Assembly (NCBI GenBank): GCA_015680905.1
Contig: CM027377.1
Coordinates: 29,350,501 to 29,414,500 of the forward strand
Length of the DNA stretch: 64,000 nt
Origin: Coptis chinensis
Lineage: Eukaryota; Streptophyta; Magnoliopsida; Ranunculales; Ranunculaceae
Direction of reading: 5' to 3'
The notes under the pieces were generated by a model. That model was not told the DNA's origin, did no database searches, and saw nothing but the letters and a program-made list of their open reading frames with translations. The position numbers and the translations under genes were made by a program. Shown piece by piece: positions 10,601-21,939 of this stretch; position 1 is the first letter of the stretch, and each line of letters starts with the position of its first letter.

Positions 10601-11296
10601 CTAACCAAATTTATTGAAACTAATACTGAAATTAACATTACCAACATTCAAATTAAAAATACACTTAAAAATAAATAAAAATTGCATATGATTTTTGTCA
10701 GTAGAAACACCCCCTTTGACAGTAACCTTAGCCTCAAACCCTTCACACAAGTTTTCCACTTCTACTTCAACACTGATTTTTGCCTCCCCCTTCCTCACCA
10801 ATGACGAGCTCCCACCATCTTCAAACTGCAATTTCCTAGGCTCAATTGCACCTTTCACACCATCATTCATCCAATTCCTACGCTCCATTAACATTTTCAC
10901 AGCATCCTTCACCCATTGAAAATTGTTACAATTTGGGCAAGACAAAAACTTCTGTCCCAATGAATGTGGTTTACGTGAAGTTCGCACAACACGAGTTGTG
11001 GAGCAACTCAAGCAAGGAGAGTCTTTCAAGGGGCAAGAGTCTGCTCAGTGATCACGCAAACCACATGAGAAACATCCAATATTCTTAGAAACACAAAAAA
11101 CATTTTAGTCTTCACCCCATCTATAATTAAACTTATTAGTAGTACCCTCCCCAAATAAAATAAAATTTAAAAAAATCTTGTGAGGGAGAAGAAAAAGAAC
11201 CTTCATCACCGTCTCCTTTGATGAGCTATTTTCAAATTCCCCACCACCCATTACTATAACTTGTGTTGCAACGGTTGAATTTTTACTTGGATGCAT
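10601..11296 (-). pseudogene. GRF-type zinc-finger protein with CCHC knuckle, carried by the MULE
   Basis: The minus-strand frame from 11047 down encodes a CCHC knuckle, CFSCGLRDH then a TGA stop (11045-11047) then ADSC, followed by a GRF zinc finger (CSTTRVVRTSRKPHSLGQKF, then CPNCNNFQWVKD), a charged linker and a variable tail to 10601. GRF fingers bind nucleic acid and occur in small plant proteins. A likely first exon begins at ATG 11294 (MHPSKNSTVATQVIVMGGG) and joins through an intron whose donor is AAG/GTTCTT and acceptor TTTCTAAG. The gene converges on the ORF at 9872-10393 with ~200 bp between stops. The stop inside the knuckle makes the full product unlikely. A GRF-only product would need a non-ATG start. 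Confidence 0.65.
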
Positions 11297-11341
11297 AATT
11301 GATGGGTTAATTTATAATGTCTAACAGTCCAACGGCTAGAA

Positions 11342-11713
11342 ATTGCAAATATAAGACGGTGTATGCATGAGTGCTATCAACCGTCGATTTTGGTTGTTAG
11401 GATGATGACACGTGTTCAGTGTGTAGAAGAAATTTTGGTAAAAAAGTGACCAAGGGTAGTAGAGGTCTTATTTGTAAAAAAATTTGTGTCGTCCAATTAA
11501 ACTCACGATATGCTAACACGTACGTGTCATTTGAAAATGTTTCGGTCTTCAGAGAGTCAAGGGTTAATTGAGTAATTTTGCATTGGAAAGGGTAGAAAAG
11601 ACATTTCATCATGCCCAAACTGTGAGATCATAGTCAAATGTTGTGGACTTGGTCATGCTGTGAAAATGAGGGGGGGGTGGTTAACTTGACAGGGGGTAAG
11701 TCTTAAAAATTGT
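11342..11713. repeat. Right terminal inverted repeat of the MULE
   Basis: The segment is the inverted partner of 4490-4874. Outer ends read GTTGTTAAGACT on the left and, inverted, ACAATTTTTAAGACT on the right. Identity is high but with scattered changes and small gaps, so the insertion is not recent. Confidence 0.85.
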
Positions 11714-12077
11714 AGAATATTCATAGAAGTGTGTTGCAATCATCCAAATAAACCATAGAATATTCATGGAAATGTTGAAATAGTCATCCAACTTGACCAT
11801 AAAAATTGGTAACACAATTGCTCCAGTACTTCTGATAGTTTATGAAATTTCAGTCTGTGCTGATCACCCAAACATTGGCCTCTCCTGCGGGCTATAGCAG
11901 CACCCTCCTCACAACCAACACTACCAGATCAGATGAGAACCAAGTCTAGCATCACTCTCCTGCCCCTTTCACAACAAGCCATCTCACGATCTATTAGTTA
12001 ATCAACCCCCTCTCCTTTGCTTCTATACTTCTCATAGATCTTTCTTTTCTTAGTATTCGAATCCATCTTCCTCAAAG

Positions 12078-12870
12078 ATGGAATACAGGCCTCCGCTTCT
12101 CACAGGTGAGTCCTCATCAAGTAATGCAAGTAAATTGGAGAATATACAATAGAAATTACAAAGTCTCTTCTCCTCCAAAAAGGAGATCGAATTAGTAAGC
12201 AGCAATGAGGAGGAAAACAAGAATGGAGAGCTTACAGTGATGGGAAAGATGTTCGGTGGACACCCAATAGAACTGACGGATTTAGGGGAGGAGCTTCACC
12301 GGACATGGCAGACTAGAGGAACTATATCTATGGACTTGATTTCCCCTGAGCATGTTAAGGTGGTGTTTGAACAAGAGTGTGAATACAAGTTTGTGGTAAA
12401 CAATGGACCATGGATAGTTCATGGACACATTTTTTTAGTGAAAAAGTGGAAGCAAGTAGAGGATATTGAGGAGTACTGCTTTGATATGGTGTAGTTCTGG
12501 GTGCAAATTTGGGGGCTACCAAGAGCTCGTATTAATACAGATAATGTGACAAAGATTGGAGCGGAAATAGGGAAGGTAAAGGGGACCAATCTATTATGTC
12601 CACTGGAATTCAAGAAACCAGTTGCTAGAGTCAGAGTAGATATGGACATCAAGGAAAGACTTACAAAGGATTTAACCATCAAGTTGGAGACAGGAGCCAT
12701 GTTCCATGTTACTTTCAAGTATGAAAAATTGGATATATTCTGCTACTTTTGTGGAGTCATTGGACATGATCATCATATATGCATAATCCGAGCACAGTAT
12801 AGATATGATATAATCAAGTGTGGGGCTCACCAAAAGACATTAAGCCTTTCTTTACAAGTATGATCAGAGC
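12078..12870 (+). pseudogene. LINE ORF1: DUF4283 RNA-binding protein with zinc knuckle
   Basis: ATG 12078 opens MEYRPPLLTG. A TAG replaces glutamine near 12150, a frameshift sits near 12175-12182, and the frame then runs through the DUF4283 domain (GHPIELTDLGEELHRTW ... YKFVVNNGPWIVHGHIFLVKKW). It is stopped by TAG at 12492-12494, just before the conserved FWVQIWGLP, and continues in the same frame to a CCHC knuckle (CYFCGVIGHDHHIC) at about 12740. Such proteins bind the LINE RNA in the ribonucleoprotein. The tail after 12870 is frameshifted. Confidence 0.85.
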
Positions 12871-13224
12871 CAATAAGTTCTACAATGGCATAGCAGGCAG
12901 AGGCACGCAATCCATTACCTTCTCTAGCATACCACAAAAACTATGGTATGATATGATGAAACTCTGACGGCCAGTGGTGGGAGCTATCACAGACGTGGGG
13001 CAGCTCAAGGAACACGTGGACAAGATGGTAAGTGGGACAGACATCTGACACAGAGGGGGCTACAGAGACAAGGAGATGAATAGAGCCGTTGGAGAAGATG
13101 GCCTAGAGGGTCAGAGGATGGCAGGCTCTTCTGGCATTATAATGGATAGTTGTACAGAGGGTGATAGGGATCGGACATGGGAGTAAAGCTGTACACCCAG
13201 ACCAAATCAGTGGCCACATCCATA

Positions 13225-13535
13225 GGGTCCATTGGAAATCCTCTTATTGGGCCAGGCCCAATTGTAGAAACAGTTAGGATGGAAGAAGCAATGGATATGG
13301 GCCTCGAAGATGTGGAATAACGGAAGGAGGCCCAAGCAATCCAGAGTGGGGAGGCATTGTTAGTGGAGAGTACAAACAATAGAAGTGGGAATAATCTCCT
13401 TGGGCCAGGGCCAGACAAAGAAGCAGATAGGAATACTATGGACATGAACATGGGCCTTGATGATATGGATCAGAGGGAGGAGGCCCAACTGGTTCAGACT
13501 GGGGAAGCCTTGCTGAGTACGGAAAGCATAAAAAG
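13225..13535 (+). repeat. Internal duplication in the LINE ORF1 tail
   Basis: Two consecutive ~50-residue stretches are related: IGPGPIVETVRMEEAMDMGL.. followed by KEAQAIQSGEALL, then LGPGPDKEADRNTMDMNMGL.. followed by EEAQLVQTGEALL. The DNA shows the same (GGGCCAGG, ATGGGCCT, GAGGCCCAA in both). It is an old tandem duplication in the low-complexity region between the knuckle and ORF2. Beyond it, up to 14374, frames are broken and no domain is recognisable. Confidence 0.6.
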
Positions 13536-14374
13536 CAATACAACTCGCGAATCTAAGACAGCTACTCAGCCACCCCCTCACCCTAGATCTATCTTGGAAC
13601 TCCAAGAAAATCCAGTCCCGTCCCCTGTAGATGATAGAAGTCATACTTTGGAAACCCAAAGTGGAATTCAATGCAAGCAGAGGCTCCCCTTTCAAGCCAG
13701 CTAGGTTGGTCAGAAAAAATGGGAAGGCTTTTAAACAGCTGGTGGAGAGGAATCCAAGAAAAGGAAAAGACTCTCGAGCAGATCAAAACCATTTTCTCTC
13801 CCAACAAAAACTCGCCCCCCTTAAACACACAAAGCAAAACAAAGAGAAACCAAAAAAATGAAGTTTAGAGACATGGATGGCAGAAAGAAAGAGGATGGAA
13901 TGCTAGGAAGAGGGGTACATAATGCAGTAAATAGATCCAAGAAAACAAGGTTAATGGCATAAGATATACGCAAGAAAAGCAAAGGGCACAAACTCATTCC
14001 CAGAAATGCACAGATAATTAACCTCTCTAGTGGATCAAGTGAGCAGCTAACGGAACAAGCTAATAGAATGATAAACCACCCACTATAACAAGGAGAAATG
14101 GAACAATATGAATCGGATGAGAGTGTGACCCAACCCATACTGTTTGCGGTGGATACTTCACACCTGAGGAATCAAGGGGCCCTAAGGCTTGAATATGAGG
14201 AACCGCTACAATGCAAGGAGAGGATACAGACAGTGGTGCTTGGACTAGAAGCATACACCATTCGGATGACCAATCAGTGGGCATGTCTATCTCAATTGGT
14301 TACACTAGAAGCTCAGGAGTTGGATCAGCAAAAGAGTTCCCGGTGGCTATCCCAACATAGCCACCTTCACCTCA

Positions 14375-17300
14375 ATGACGATCTACGCATGGAATTACTG
14401 GGGTCTTGGGTCTACCATGGCAATTCAACATCTAAAGAACCAAATTGGGGGGCTAGAGATAGATGTAGTGTGTTTGTCAGAAACTAAAGCTGATAGTAGG
14501 AAGATAGAAGAGGTAAGAAAGGCTATTAAGTTTGAAGAATGTTTTGTTGTGCCAACAGATGGGCTAAGTGGAGGCCTAGCAGTGATGTGGAAGGAGGGTG
14601 TGCACCTGGAGATACTTGGGGATACGAATAATCAAGTTACAAGTAAATTTACACAGTATAATTGTTCAAGAGTTTGGTTTTTTTCTTTCATCTATGGGGA
14701 TCCGACCCCTAGTAAAAGGCAAAGAGTTTAGTCTAAGATAAGGGATGTTGCCCCTTTAGTCCCAGCGCCTTGGTGCCTCTTTAGGGATTTTAATGCCATA
14801 TCATCCTTTGATAAGAAGGTTAGGGGTAGAAGTAGGAAAACAAAATATATGGATGATTTCAACAGCCTGATCAATGAGCTTGGGCTTGTGGACTTAGGGT
14901 TAAAGGACCCAAGTTCACCTGGAATAATAACAGAACGCCTGGAGACCATGTCCTTGAAAGGCTTGACAGAGCCTTAGCCACTCCTGAATGGCTGACCCTT
15001 TTTCCACACTCTTGTGTTAATACTTCTGTTAATGCTTCTTCTGACCACCTTTCCTTGCACATTATAATGAATAAAAAATTCTCACAGACCTTTATGTTTT
15101 TTTGATATGTGGCTAAAAGATAACTCTTGTAAGCCTTGTATTGATGAGGCCTGAAATTCTGTGATGAGTGAGTTACCTGATTGCAATGTGATATCTAAAA
15201 TGCATGCCACTAAAGAAAATCTCACTGGCTAAAACAAGCATGTCTTTGGGAATATCTTCTATAATATCAAGATAACCCAGAAGAAGTTTGCTCAGGTGCT
15301 GATGAAACCTTTCAATGTTGACAATCACTATAAGGCTAAAGAGTTGAAATCCACCCTTCTTGATTGGTATGAAAAGGAGGAAAATTTCTGGAAAAAGAAA
15401 TCGATCAATCAATGGATAAAAGAAGGGGGTAGGAATACAAAGTATTTCCATCTCTCTACTACATACAGAAGAAGGGAGAATAGGATTGAGAAAGTGAAAG
15501 ATGAGGATGGGAATTGGAAGGAGGGGAAGGAAGAAGTAGGAGTAGCTATCAATAGCTACTTCACTGAGCTCTTCTCCTCTGACAACCCAGAACCCAATGA
15601 AAACTTTTGAATCTTTTTCAGCCTTGTATCACTGAAAGAGAGAATGAGATGCTTACTATTATACCCAGTGATGAAGACATTTGGCATGTGGTTAAAAAGA
15701 TGGGAAAGCTTAAGGCCCCTGGGCTTGATGGCTTTTGAGGGGTGTTTTACCAGGAGTGCTGGGACATCATTGGACCTAGCATCAATGCTTTTGTAAAAGA
15801 TTTTTTTTATTAGTGGGAATCTTAACCCTTCTTTTAATGAAACTTACATTGCCTTGATACCTAAGATATCCAACCTGGACCATATGTCTAAGTTTCGACC
15901 TATTAACATGTGTAATTTTAGTTATAAAATCATTGCTAAGCTATTGGCTAATAGGCTGAAATGCCACATAAGCAAAATTGTCTCTCCTTACCAAAGGGCT
16001 TTCATTAAAAAGAGGAGTATAGGAGACAATATAGGGCTGGCTTGTGAGGTTTTCCATAACATGAAACATATGAAAACCAAGACAGCTGGTTGGATAGCTC
16101 TTAAGATGGACATGGCGAATGCTTATGATATAGTTGAGTGGACTTTTCTAGATGGCATTTTTGAAAGCCTTGGATTTAGTAAGAGGTGGAGAGAGTTGAT
16201 CTTTCAATGCCTCTTCACAGTTACTTTCCAAGTTCTCTTGAATGGGTCTCCCCTGCAGAAGTTCAAGCCTGAAAGGGGGCTTAGACAGGGTGATCCTCTT
16301 TCACCTTACCTTTTCATTTTGGTTACAGAGGCATTGTCCAGAATGATTGCCAAAGCAGAAAATAATGGTGAGGTTCATAGCATAAAGATTAGAATGGGCT
16401 CCCCCTCTATCACCCACCTTCTTTATGCTGATGATCTCATCCTTTTTACCAAAGCTGGCATGGAGGATAGTGTTCAGTTGAAATCTATCTTGAAGGATTA
16501 TTGTGAGGCTTCTAGGCAAAAAATAAATTTTGATAAGTCTAGCATTTTTTTAGTAGGAATGTGAAGTTTAGAAGCCATATTAAGTTTAAAAAGTTATGGG
16601 GGATAAAGCTGTTTGCCCCAAAAGAGAAATACCTTGGGTACCTATTATGCTTTCAAGAAAAAAAACATAAGATTTTGATTACATTGTGGATAAAGTACAT
16701 AATAAAATTAAAGGATGGCAAGCCAAGGTGCTCTCCCAAGCTGGGAGAGCAACTCTGATTCAATCAGTGGCACAAGCAACACCTCTGTATGCCATGACTA
16801 CCTATCTACTGCCTGTGTCCATCTGTGATAAGATTGACGCAAGGCATGTAGAGACTTTTTCTGGAATGAAACTAACTCAACAAATAGTGTCCACACCATA
16901 GGGTGGGAACACTTATGCAAACCCAAAAGCTCTGGTAGGCTGGGGTTCAGGAAGGCTAAGGATATGAATATTGCAATGCTTTCCAAGCTATCATGGAAAA
17001 TAGCTACTGATTTGGAATCTCTATGGACCAAAACTTTCACTTGTATCTATGGGAAAACTTGGATTGGAGATGTTACTAGATCCCCTAAGTCAGTCCTCTT
17101 TCTTTTGGAAAGGCATACATAAAACTTTCTCTAAAATAAGTAGTGGGCTTATATGGAGCATATGAAGTGGTGCCACCACCTCTGTCCTGAATAATCCTTG
17201 GGTGAGAAGAAATGATATACCAGCCACTCTCAAGGAAATGGGAATTGATGACCCTCTACTAGAAGGGCTCAAAGTGGCTGACCTATTTCTTGACAATGGC

Positions 17301-18450
17301 AATGGATGGGATACTGACAAAATTGATGGGCCATTCCATCCATTCATCAGCCAAAGGATTCAGGAGGTGGTGGTGAGACCACAAGGTGCTCAGAGGGATA
17401 TCATGAAGTGGTGTGGCACTAAGAAATGAGACTTGACTGCCAAGTCAGTCTATATACACCTTAATAAAGGCAACTAGAATGGAAGCTCATCCAGTTACAG
17501 TCAGAGTACTGTGGATCACATGTGGAAAGCCCAGCTTCCTGCAAATGTCAATTTGTTTCTATGGAAACTATATATGAAAGCTTTACCTTTGGAATCCTTG
17601 CTAGAACAAAGGAAGATGGTGGGAGACTTTGCCTGCCCTTTCTGTGGAAGGACCACAGAGTCTGATCAGCATTTGTTCTTTGATTGTAATTGGACAAGAG
17701 CAGTTTGGTATGATTCTGAGTTAATCTTAAGGGTCCATAATCTTCAAGGAGATAGCCTCAGGGCCTGGGTACAACAGTTCCTGAACTGGTGCACAAGTGA
17801 TGAGGAATCAATAAAGAGAGCTGGAACCTTAAGATGTCTCCTACTACATGGCATCTGGGAGGCCAGAAATGCTACCAAATTCGAGCACAAAACAGCCCAC
17901 AGGGGAAGCTTGCTAAGGAGATGCAGCATGGCAACAGACAAATACTCTCAACCCTGTGAATTTAAATCTTTTAGATATTATGTTCCCAATTATGCCAAAT
18001 GACTGTATAGTAATTAGATTTGATGCTTCGTTTCATAGGGACACATGATGGGCTGGAGCTGGATGTCTGGCATGGGATGACGAAGGGCAGCTGGTGGGCA
18101 CAGCAGTTCGTAGGTTCAAGGCACAAGAACCAGAGGAAGTGGAGATGGTGGCTGCAGAGGTGGCAGTACTGCTGGCTAAAAGATTAAGGAGGACTAAGAT
18201 TTTGTTCGAGGGGGACTATGCCAATGTAATCAATGCCTTGAAGGGCACAGAAAGCTCTTGGGTTTTAGCAGCTTTACAAAAGTCTGTAATGAACCAAGTT
18301 AGTTTGTTTGAATTATGTAAGTTTAACTGGATAAGTAGGCTTTCAAATGGGGATGCACATCGACTAGCTGGATGGACTTACCATCAGCTGGAGGTGCAAC
18401 ATCTTTCGAAGTGTATGTTGGATGCAAACTCTGATCCTTTTGTGCTATAA
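14375..18450 (+). pseudogene. LINE ORF2: endonuclease, reverse transcriptase, zf-RVT, RNase H
   Basis: Domains appear in the usual order. The APE-type endonuclease covers 14375-15070 (AWNYWGLGS, VVCLSETKA, FRDFNAIS, ASSDHLSLH), with a TAG at 14729 and a frameshift near 14910. The reverse transcriptase is best preserved at 15845-16560: PKISNLDHMSKFRPINMCN, the catalytic-aspartate box KMDMANAYD, GLRQGDPLSPYLF and YADDLILF. The thumb/connection continues in pieces to about 17100 (KIKGWQAKVLSQAGRATLIQ). The zf-RVT finger is at 17511-17730 (CPFCGR..ESDQHLFFDC), and an RVT_3 RNase H is at 18010-18450 (RFDASFHRD ... LSNGDAHRLAGW). At least three frames are used, so no full polyprotein is made. Family function is target nicking and reverse transcription in the nucleus. 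Confidence 0.9.
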
Positions 18451-18605
18451 GCTATCAATATATACAATGTTTATCGAAAAAAGATGACCCAAACATTGGC
18501 GTCTGATGAACTCTGAAGTCCCAGGGGATGCGACTCTTATCAACTACATACATGCACCTTTGATATGAAGATAGATAGCTACTAATCTTTAGAATATGTG
18601 AGGTC

Positions 18606-18697
18606 AGGGGCGGAATTAGGATTTTGAGTCTAGGGGTGCAGTAGTAGAACTTTTCATAAACAAAAAAAAAAGTAATCTGGGGTGCAAGTCCTTATAC
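18606..18697. repeat. Fragment of a dispersed plant repeat (GGGGCGGA..TAGG type)
   Basis: AGGGGCGGAATTAGGATTTTG followed by GTCTAGGGGTGCAG and a short A run resembles the end of a very common plant interspersed repeat. No complementary end is visible before the inverted-repeat arm begins at 18698, so this is a fragment at best. Confidence 0.3.
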
Positions 18698-19072
18698 TTT
18701 CTACTAAGTGCAAATTTATAACCTCTTGGGAGTCCATGTTTGCAACCCAAATGTTTTAGTGATTGCATTTAAATACCGTCACTTTTCTCACTATTTTTTA
18801 ACTTGGAAAGATTTGAAATATATTATGCAAGTATCTGACAGTATTCCCACTCTCAATCAAATCTAAAATATAATAGTCTGCCATGGTGGTTTACAATGGT
18901 ACAAAATGGAACTATTAGCATCGAGAGAGGCTCCCATAGTACCTGCTCGGTCGGCTGAGAAGTTGACTTCCCTCCGAGTACGAGTAATTCTGCATAATGT
19001 AATCATGCTCACTGCTTGTCTCTATCTACTTTTTAGTTGCCATGGAATATTACCAGTTCCAAAGGCCACAAC
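18698..19072 (-). repeat. Right arm of the ~360-bp inverted repeat (partner 1669-2024)
   Basis: See 1669-2024. This arm is the longer of the two, retaining the ~16-bp block missing on the left. The MULE, the LINE and the UGT all lie between the arms. Confidence 0.75.
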
Positions 19073-19643
19073 TACTACCCTGAATCCGATTCTACCCACA
19101 GGTGGCTATTGGGGTCCCTCACCATTGAGCTAGACGGCTTGGTGGCATCGTTTGTGAGGATTGATGAACAACCTCATCGCATCGTTTGCGAAGCCCCGCT
19201 GTGTCATTTGAAATTGATTCTCTTGGAATCGAGTTTTGAACAGGTCTGCGTATATCGTGTAGTAAGAAGCTTGAACGACCTGGCCGCATCCTTCGAAGTT
19301 AATGCTGCTAGAATTGAGTCTCCACGGTTTGCACATACGGTCTGCACACACCGTTTGGAGCAACATCAGCCCGATTTTACCATGTCGTTCGGGACTTGAT
19401 ATTTCAACGTTGGCATGTCGTTTGGAACTGAAATTTCGCAGACACTCTAAAATTTCATATTACTATACAACCAAAGTTAGGTTTTGAGTAAGATAAGTCT
19501 TTGAAAGAAACCAACTTTAAGAGCAACCAAAATTTAGAGAAAATCCTTGCAAAGAGATAAAGCTTGTAAGGAGAGATTAGTGAAGAGAGACCTAGTAAGT
19601 TTAGAGAGACTTGAGAGGAGTGATTGTAATCTTCCTTCCCACA

Positions 19644-19653
19644 TTTATAAAAG
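19644..19653 (+). promoter_or_regulatory. TATA box in the Copia LTR
   Basis: TTTATAAAAG lies ~230 bp before the LTR end, the usual place for the LTR promoter. Confidence 0.4.
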
Positions 19654-19877
19654 GATTTGCTCTTGTGGAAGTATGCATCATTAGCCGAACCACGTTACAT
19701 CTTGTGTCTCATTGACTCATTGTGGTAAGTTACTTTACATTGTTATTACTAGTTTGTAATAGTTTATTCCATATAGCCTAGGTTGTAGTTAAAGTTTAGA
19801 TTTTTCGATTGGAGTTTAGAGTGTCCAAGTGTAAGCTATCTTAGTGAGGACCGATTGGTATTGTTTCCCCCATCAAG

Positions 19878-19888
19878 TGGTATCAAAG
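19878..19888 (+). other. Primer-binding site of the Copia element
   Basis: TGGTATCAAAG follows the LTR-terminal CA with a two-base spacer and matches the canonical Copia TGGTATCAGAG with one change. Confidence 0.75.
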
Positions 19889-20140
19889 TTATGGTTAGAT
19901 TAATCACAAAGATTGTTATCCAAATCTTGCTCGAAATGTGTTTGATTAAATTCCTAAGATAAGGTTTGAGTTGAAATAGCTTGTTGAGATTGATCATTCT
20001 ATAAACACTCGCATGACTAGTCTAAATAGAGGTAACTACACTATTTGAAAAGCCAATATGGAAGACTTGCTTTATTAAAATGACAACTCATTGAGAATGG
20101 ATGAGTAAAACTGACAAAAGTATCCTATGCAAATTGGAAG

Positions 20141-21939
20141 ATGTTTGATAGAAAAACTATTGGGTACATTCAACAGTGGATTGACGATAGTGTCTTCCAC
20201 CATGTATCTCAAGAGACTACTGTTTTTAGCTTATGGAAGAATTTGGAAGACCTCTATGAGAGAAAGTCTGCAGGCAACAAAATGCTACTCATTAAAAAGT
20301 TTACTAACTCCAAGTACAAAGAAGGTTCTTCAATGTCTGAGCATCTTAATGACGTACAGAATAACATCAACCAGCTGCATTTAATGAAGATTCATATGGG
20401 TGATGAAGTTAAGGCTTTGTTACTATTAAACTCTCTACCCAACAGTTAGGAGACGTTGGCAGTTTCTTTTGGTGGAGCCGCTAAGGATGGAATAGTTTCA
20501 ATGGAAATGATTATCGGTGCATTGTTGAATGAGGAGACAAGAAGGGGTTCACAAAGTAGCTTCTCTCACTCAGATATCCTTGTCACAGAGAAGCGGGGGA
20601 GAGGTAAGAATAGAAAACCACCTCATTCTAGAGGTGATGGCAGAAACAAATCTAGGGGTGAATCTAGAACTCTTAAGGCAGAGAGACAATGTTACTATTG
20701 TGCCACCATGGGTCACTTCAGATATGAGTGTAGAACACTAAAGAGGGATGAGAAGAATAACTATGTACATGAAGACATAGTAAAAAGAAACAGAAGCACA
20801 AGTCGAGATACTACCGCAATAGCAGACGATGATGTAGTGGGGATTGTGTCAAATTGTGGTGAATGTTGTGTTAGTACCTCATGCCAGGATACAAAGTAGG
20901 TGATGGATACTGGAACATCCTATCACGTCACACCACACAGGAGTTTCTTCACTACATACCTACAACTGTGGTGAATTTGGTGAGGTAAAGATGGGTAACA
21001 GTGTAGTCTCGAAGATTATAGGCATTAGTTGGTGATGTTCATGAAGAAACCAATGTTGGCTATACCTTGACACTCAAGGATGTAAGACATGTCCCTAAAA
21101 TTTGGCTAAGCCTAATTTCCGTTGGGAAGTTAGGTGATAATACTTTCTAGAGCTCGTTTGGTAATAGGGTATGGAAACTCAACAAAGGTTCATTTGTAGC
21201 CAAAGGACAGAAGAGTTGCTCATTTTACAAGACACAAGTTAGTTTTACAAGACACAAGTTAGTTAGTTAAATGCGGCACAAGAAGAAGCTTCCACCAAAC
21301 TATGGCATAAGAGATTGTGTCATATGGGATAGAAAGGCATGGAAGTTCTTGCTAAGCAAAAGACTTTGCCAAACATCAAAAGTACGCATTTAAATAGATG
21401 TACTCATTATTTGGTTGGAAAACAACATAGGGTGTCTTTCCAAAGATTCCCCTCTTACCGAAAGGAGAATATCCTTGAGCTAGTACACTCGGATTTATGT
21501 GGTCCCATGAAAGTGAAGTCCTAGGAGGGAGCTTTGTACTTCTTGACTTTCATATATTGATGATACGTCAAAAAAAATATGGGCATATAGTTTGAAGACC
21601 AAGGATGAGGTTCTCAGTGTGTTCAAGACTTTCCATAGCATGGTGGAAAGAGAGACAATGAAGCCTTTGAAGTGTATTCGTTCAGATAATGGGGAAGAGT
21701 ACATTGGGCCATTTAAAGAATATTGCAAGAGTCTTGAGATTCATCATAAGCAGACAGTTCCCAAGACACTGCAACACAATGGTATATCTGAGAGAATGAA
21801 CCGTATCATTATAGAGAGGATGAGATGCATGTTGTCTCACTCTAAGTTACCAAGAAGTTACTTGATAAAAGCAATGCGCATAGTCGTACATGTGATCAAT
21901 CTATCGCCTTTGAAGCCTCTTGATCTTAGCACTTTTCAG
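20141..21939 (+). pseudogene. Copia gag-protease-integrase polyprotein, broken and 3' truncated
   Basis: Gag starts as FDRKTIGYIQQWIDDSVF and runs through the UBN2-type capsid region. A TAG replaces Trp in LPNS-stop-ETLAVSF at 20447-20449. A CCHC knuckle (CYYCATMGHFRYEC) and the protease site VMDTGTSYHV follow, again preceded by a TAG where Trp is usual. The pre-integrase finger is LWHKRLCHMG, and integrase pieces are VHSDLCGPMKVKS and RSDNGEEYIGPFKEYC, ending at HVINLSPLKPLD. Frameshifts lie near 20950-21070 and 21525-21590. Sequence identity to family ends abruptly at about 21939, so the catalytic reverse transcriptase is missing. Confidence 0.85.

Larger units (their letters stand above)
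4490..11713 (+). mobile_element. Mutator-like element (MULE) with long terminal inverted repeats
   Basis: Sequence 4490-4874 matches the reverse complement of 11342-11713 almost throughout, including the TAGCACTYATGCATACA block, giving ~380-bp TIRs typical of TIR-MULEs. Candidate target duplications are AAAATATTCA (4480-4489) and AGAATATTCA (11714-11723). Because the target is itself a 43-bp repeat, these could partly be repeat units. Inside are a long transposase gene on the plus strand, a second plus-strand ORF with its own TATA box, and a third gene on the minus strand converging on it. The stretch 4875-5442 holds no gene and probably serves as leader and promoter. The transposase is broken, so the copy is not autonomous as read. 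Confidence 0.9.
11880..18482 (+). mobile_element. Near full-length L1-type LINE with 18-bp target-site duplication
   Basis: The element is bracketed by GATCACCCAAACATTGGC (11862-11879) and GATGACCCAAACATTGGC (18483-18500), 17 of 18 identical. It ends in a short A run (18477-18482), as target-primed reverse transcription predicts. Order inside is 5' leader, ORF1 (DUF4283 and zinc knuckle), ORF2 (endonuclease, reverse transcriptase, zf-RVT, RNase H). Both ORFs carry stops and frameshifts, so it is a dead but structurally complete insertion. Confidence 0.92.
19130..21939 (+). mobile_element. Truncated Ty1/Copia retrotransposon
   Basis: An LTR-like region ends ..CCATCA at 19875, two bases before a primer-binding site, TGGTATCAAAG (19878-19888), complementary to the initiator-Met tRNA end as in most Copia elements. 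A TATA box, TTTATAAAAG (19644-19653), fits the U3/R promoter. I could not fix the LTR start; about 19130 is a guess. Gag, protease and part of integrase follow. The element then stops where Athila LTR sequence begins at 21940. Reverse transcriptase, RNase H and the 3' LTR are absent from the window. Confidence 0.75.
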
